Shown piece after piece: positions 63,563-64,000 of a stretch of DNA of 64,000 nt. Position 1 is the first letter of the stretch; each line of letters begins with the position of its first letter. Made by a program: the position numbers and the translations under genes. This stretch comes from Limisoma sp963601185. Lineage in GTDB: Bacteria; Bacteroidota; Bacteroidia; Bacteroidales; Muribaculaceae. Under the pieces are notes generated by a model that saw only the letters and a list, made by a program, of their open reading frames with translations, searched no databases and was not told the DNA's origin. The DNA lies in contig CAVCEE010000003.1 in assembly GCA_963601185.1 (NCBI GenBank), positions 92,129 through 156,128 of the forward strand, given 5' to 3'.

Positions 63563-63675
63563 CTAAAATCCGTCGTAAAATAATAACGTATATATATAAT
63601 GTTGCGCAATTCCTGCGAAATTCCGCAACGAAAGCCCCCGAAAGCCTCTCCCTGCAGGCGAGCGGCACCCAAAAA

Positions 63676-63725
63676 GTAGAGTAGAGTAGAGTAGAGTAGA
63701 GTAGAGTAGAGTAGAGTAGAGTAGA
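63676..63725. repeat. (GTAGA)10 microsatellite
   Basis: Ten uninterrupted copies of GTAGA (TCTAC on the other strand), 50 bases in all. It lies about 150 bases upstream of the receiver/PPDK_N gene start. The unit is not a multiple of three and lies outside any supported gene. Perfect arrays of this kind change length by slippage. Confidence 0.95.
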
Positions 63726-63865
63726 GTCTGCGAGGGGAGAGCGCGCCGTAGGTGTGCTGTGTTGATAGCCCCAGGCTTCAGCCTGGGGAAAGGGAATATC
63801 CACCGGCTTGCGCCCCGTAGGCGGCGCTGCCAACGCCATCAGAGGATGTCGCATCGAGAGGGGTA

Positions 63866-64000
63866 TGGTTTGGTTTGGTTTGGTGTGGTTTGGTTTGGTG
63901 TGGTGTGGTTTGGTGTGGTTTGGTTTGGTTTGGTTTGGTTTGGTTTGGTTTGGTGTGGTGTGGTGTGGTGTGGTGTGGTGTGGTGTGGTGTGGTGTGGTG
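63866..64000. repeat. TGGTT/TGGTG pentanucleotide array (27 units, continues past window)
   Basis: Twenty-seven consecutive 5-base units TGGTT (A) or TGGTG (B) without an indel. The order is AAABAABBAB, then seven A, then ten B to the window end. The blocks indicate local expansion of single variants. The G-rich strand could form two-tier G-quadruplexes. Confidence 0.95.

Larger units (their letters stand above)
63533..64000. other. Noncoding right end with pentanucleotide arrays
   Basis: A 468-base stretch without a credible gene. Left to right: an A/T-rich promoter region (to about 63600), a GC-rich stretch with the GTAGA array, a perfect hairpin CCCCAGGCT-TC-AGCCTGGGG (63769-63788), a GC-rich stretch (GCGCCCCGTAGGCGGCGCTG around 63815), and a TGGTT/TGGTG array running off the window. 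An open frame across the GTAGA array only reflects the repeat. Confidence 0.8.

Noticed and set aside
63513..63854. Minus-strand frame with repeated STLLY peptide
   Set aside because: The repeat peptide is just the GTAGA array translated; it overlaps the start of the receiver/PPDK_N gene and has no promoter of its own.

Overview
The window looks like chromosomal DNA of an anaerobic gut-type Bacteroidales bacterium, perhaps Muribaculaceae or a Prevotella relative. The grounds are a complete Na+-translocating NADH:quinone reductase operon, an ExbB-ExbD-ExbD-TonB operon with two ExbD paralogues, secreted proteins with type IX secretion (Por) C-terminal domains, a TamB/TamA-like pair, proteins with the Fibrobacter-type paralogous domain, almost no Shine-Dalgarno sequences, and promoters of the Bacteroidota form TTTG-N19/20-TAnnTTTG. 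No rRNA, tRNA, CRISPR array, insertion sequence or prophage was recognised.

Layout. 1-6303 (minus): secreted proteins, namely an M6 metalloprotease cut by the window edge, a modular type IX cargo protein and a second secreted protein. 6512-7093: a Crp/Fnr-like regulator. 7293-13440 (minus): the leucine operon leuA-leuC-leuD-(second isopropylmalate/citramalate synthase)-leuB. It is preceded at 13448-13659 by a promoter, a 23-codon Ile/Leu-rich leader peptide and a terminator/antiterminator, which reads as classical ribosome-mediated attenuation. 13781-18546 (minus): a 1280-residue amidase-type cargo protein and a beta-propeller protein. 18728-21448 (minus): prs and a GH13 alpha-amylase. 21577-25068 (plus): nadC, an FAD-dependent dehydrogenase, a TlpA-like lipoprotein and an unknown protein. 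25157-30973 (minus): nqrABCDEF. 31234-34558 (plus): exbB-exbD-exbD-tonB. 34703-36619: a Zn/Cd-type P1B ATPase with a perfect 17-bp dyad in its promoter. 36741-38219 (minus): aminoacyl-histidine dipeptidase. 38367-41255 (plus): a small membrane protein, an OmpH/Skp-like lipoprotein, hflX and a HAD phosphatase. 41235-41620: a 148-bp tandem repeat whose last, deleted copy carries the promoter of the next operon. 41641-47123: a dolichol-phosphate-mannose-synthase-like glycosyltransferase, dihydroorotase, a PMCA-type Ca2+ ATPase, a small acidic protein and a VanZ-like protein. 47132-54243: tamB and a TamA-like outer-membrane lipoprotein. 54473-58835: a four-gene tandem family of secreted paralogues. 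58914-63532 (minus): a receiver/PEP-synthase-like fusion and a coiled-coil protein. 63533-64000: noncoding DNA dominated by two pentanucleotide arrays.

How the parts fit. Much of the window serves the Bacteroidales envelope: sodium-motive respiration (Nqr), energy transfer to the outer membrane (Exb/TonB), outer-membrane biogenesis (TamA/TamB, OmpH) and export of large surface proteins. The most informative regulatory structure is the leu leader. Its control codons are mostly Ile, which suggests that the operon also supplies isoleucine precursors through the second LeuA-like enzyme.
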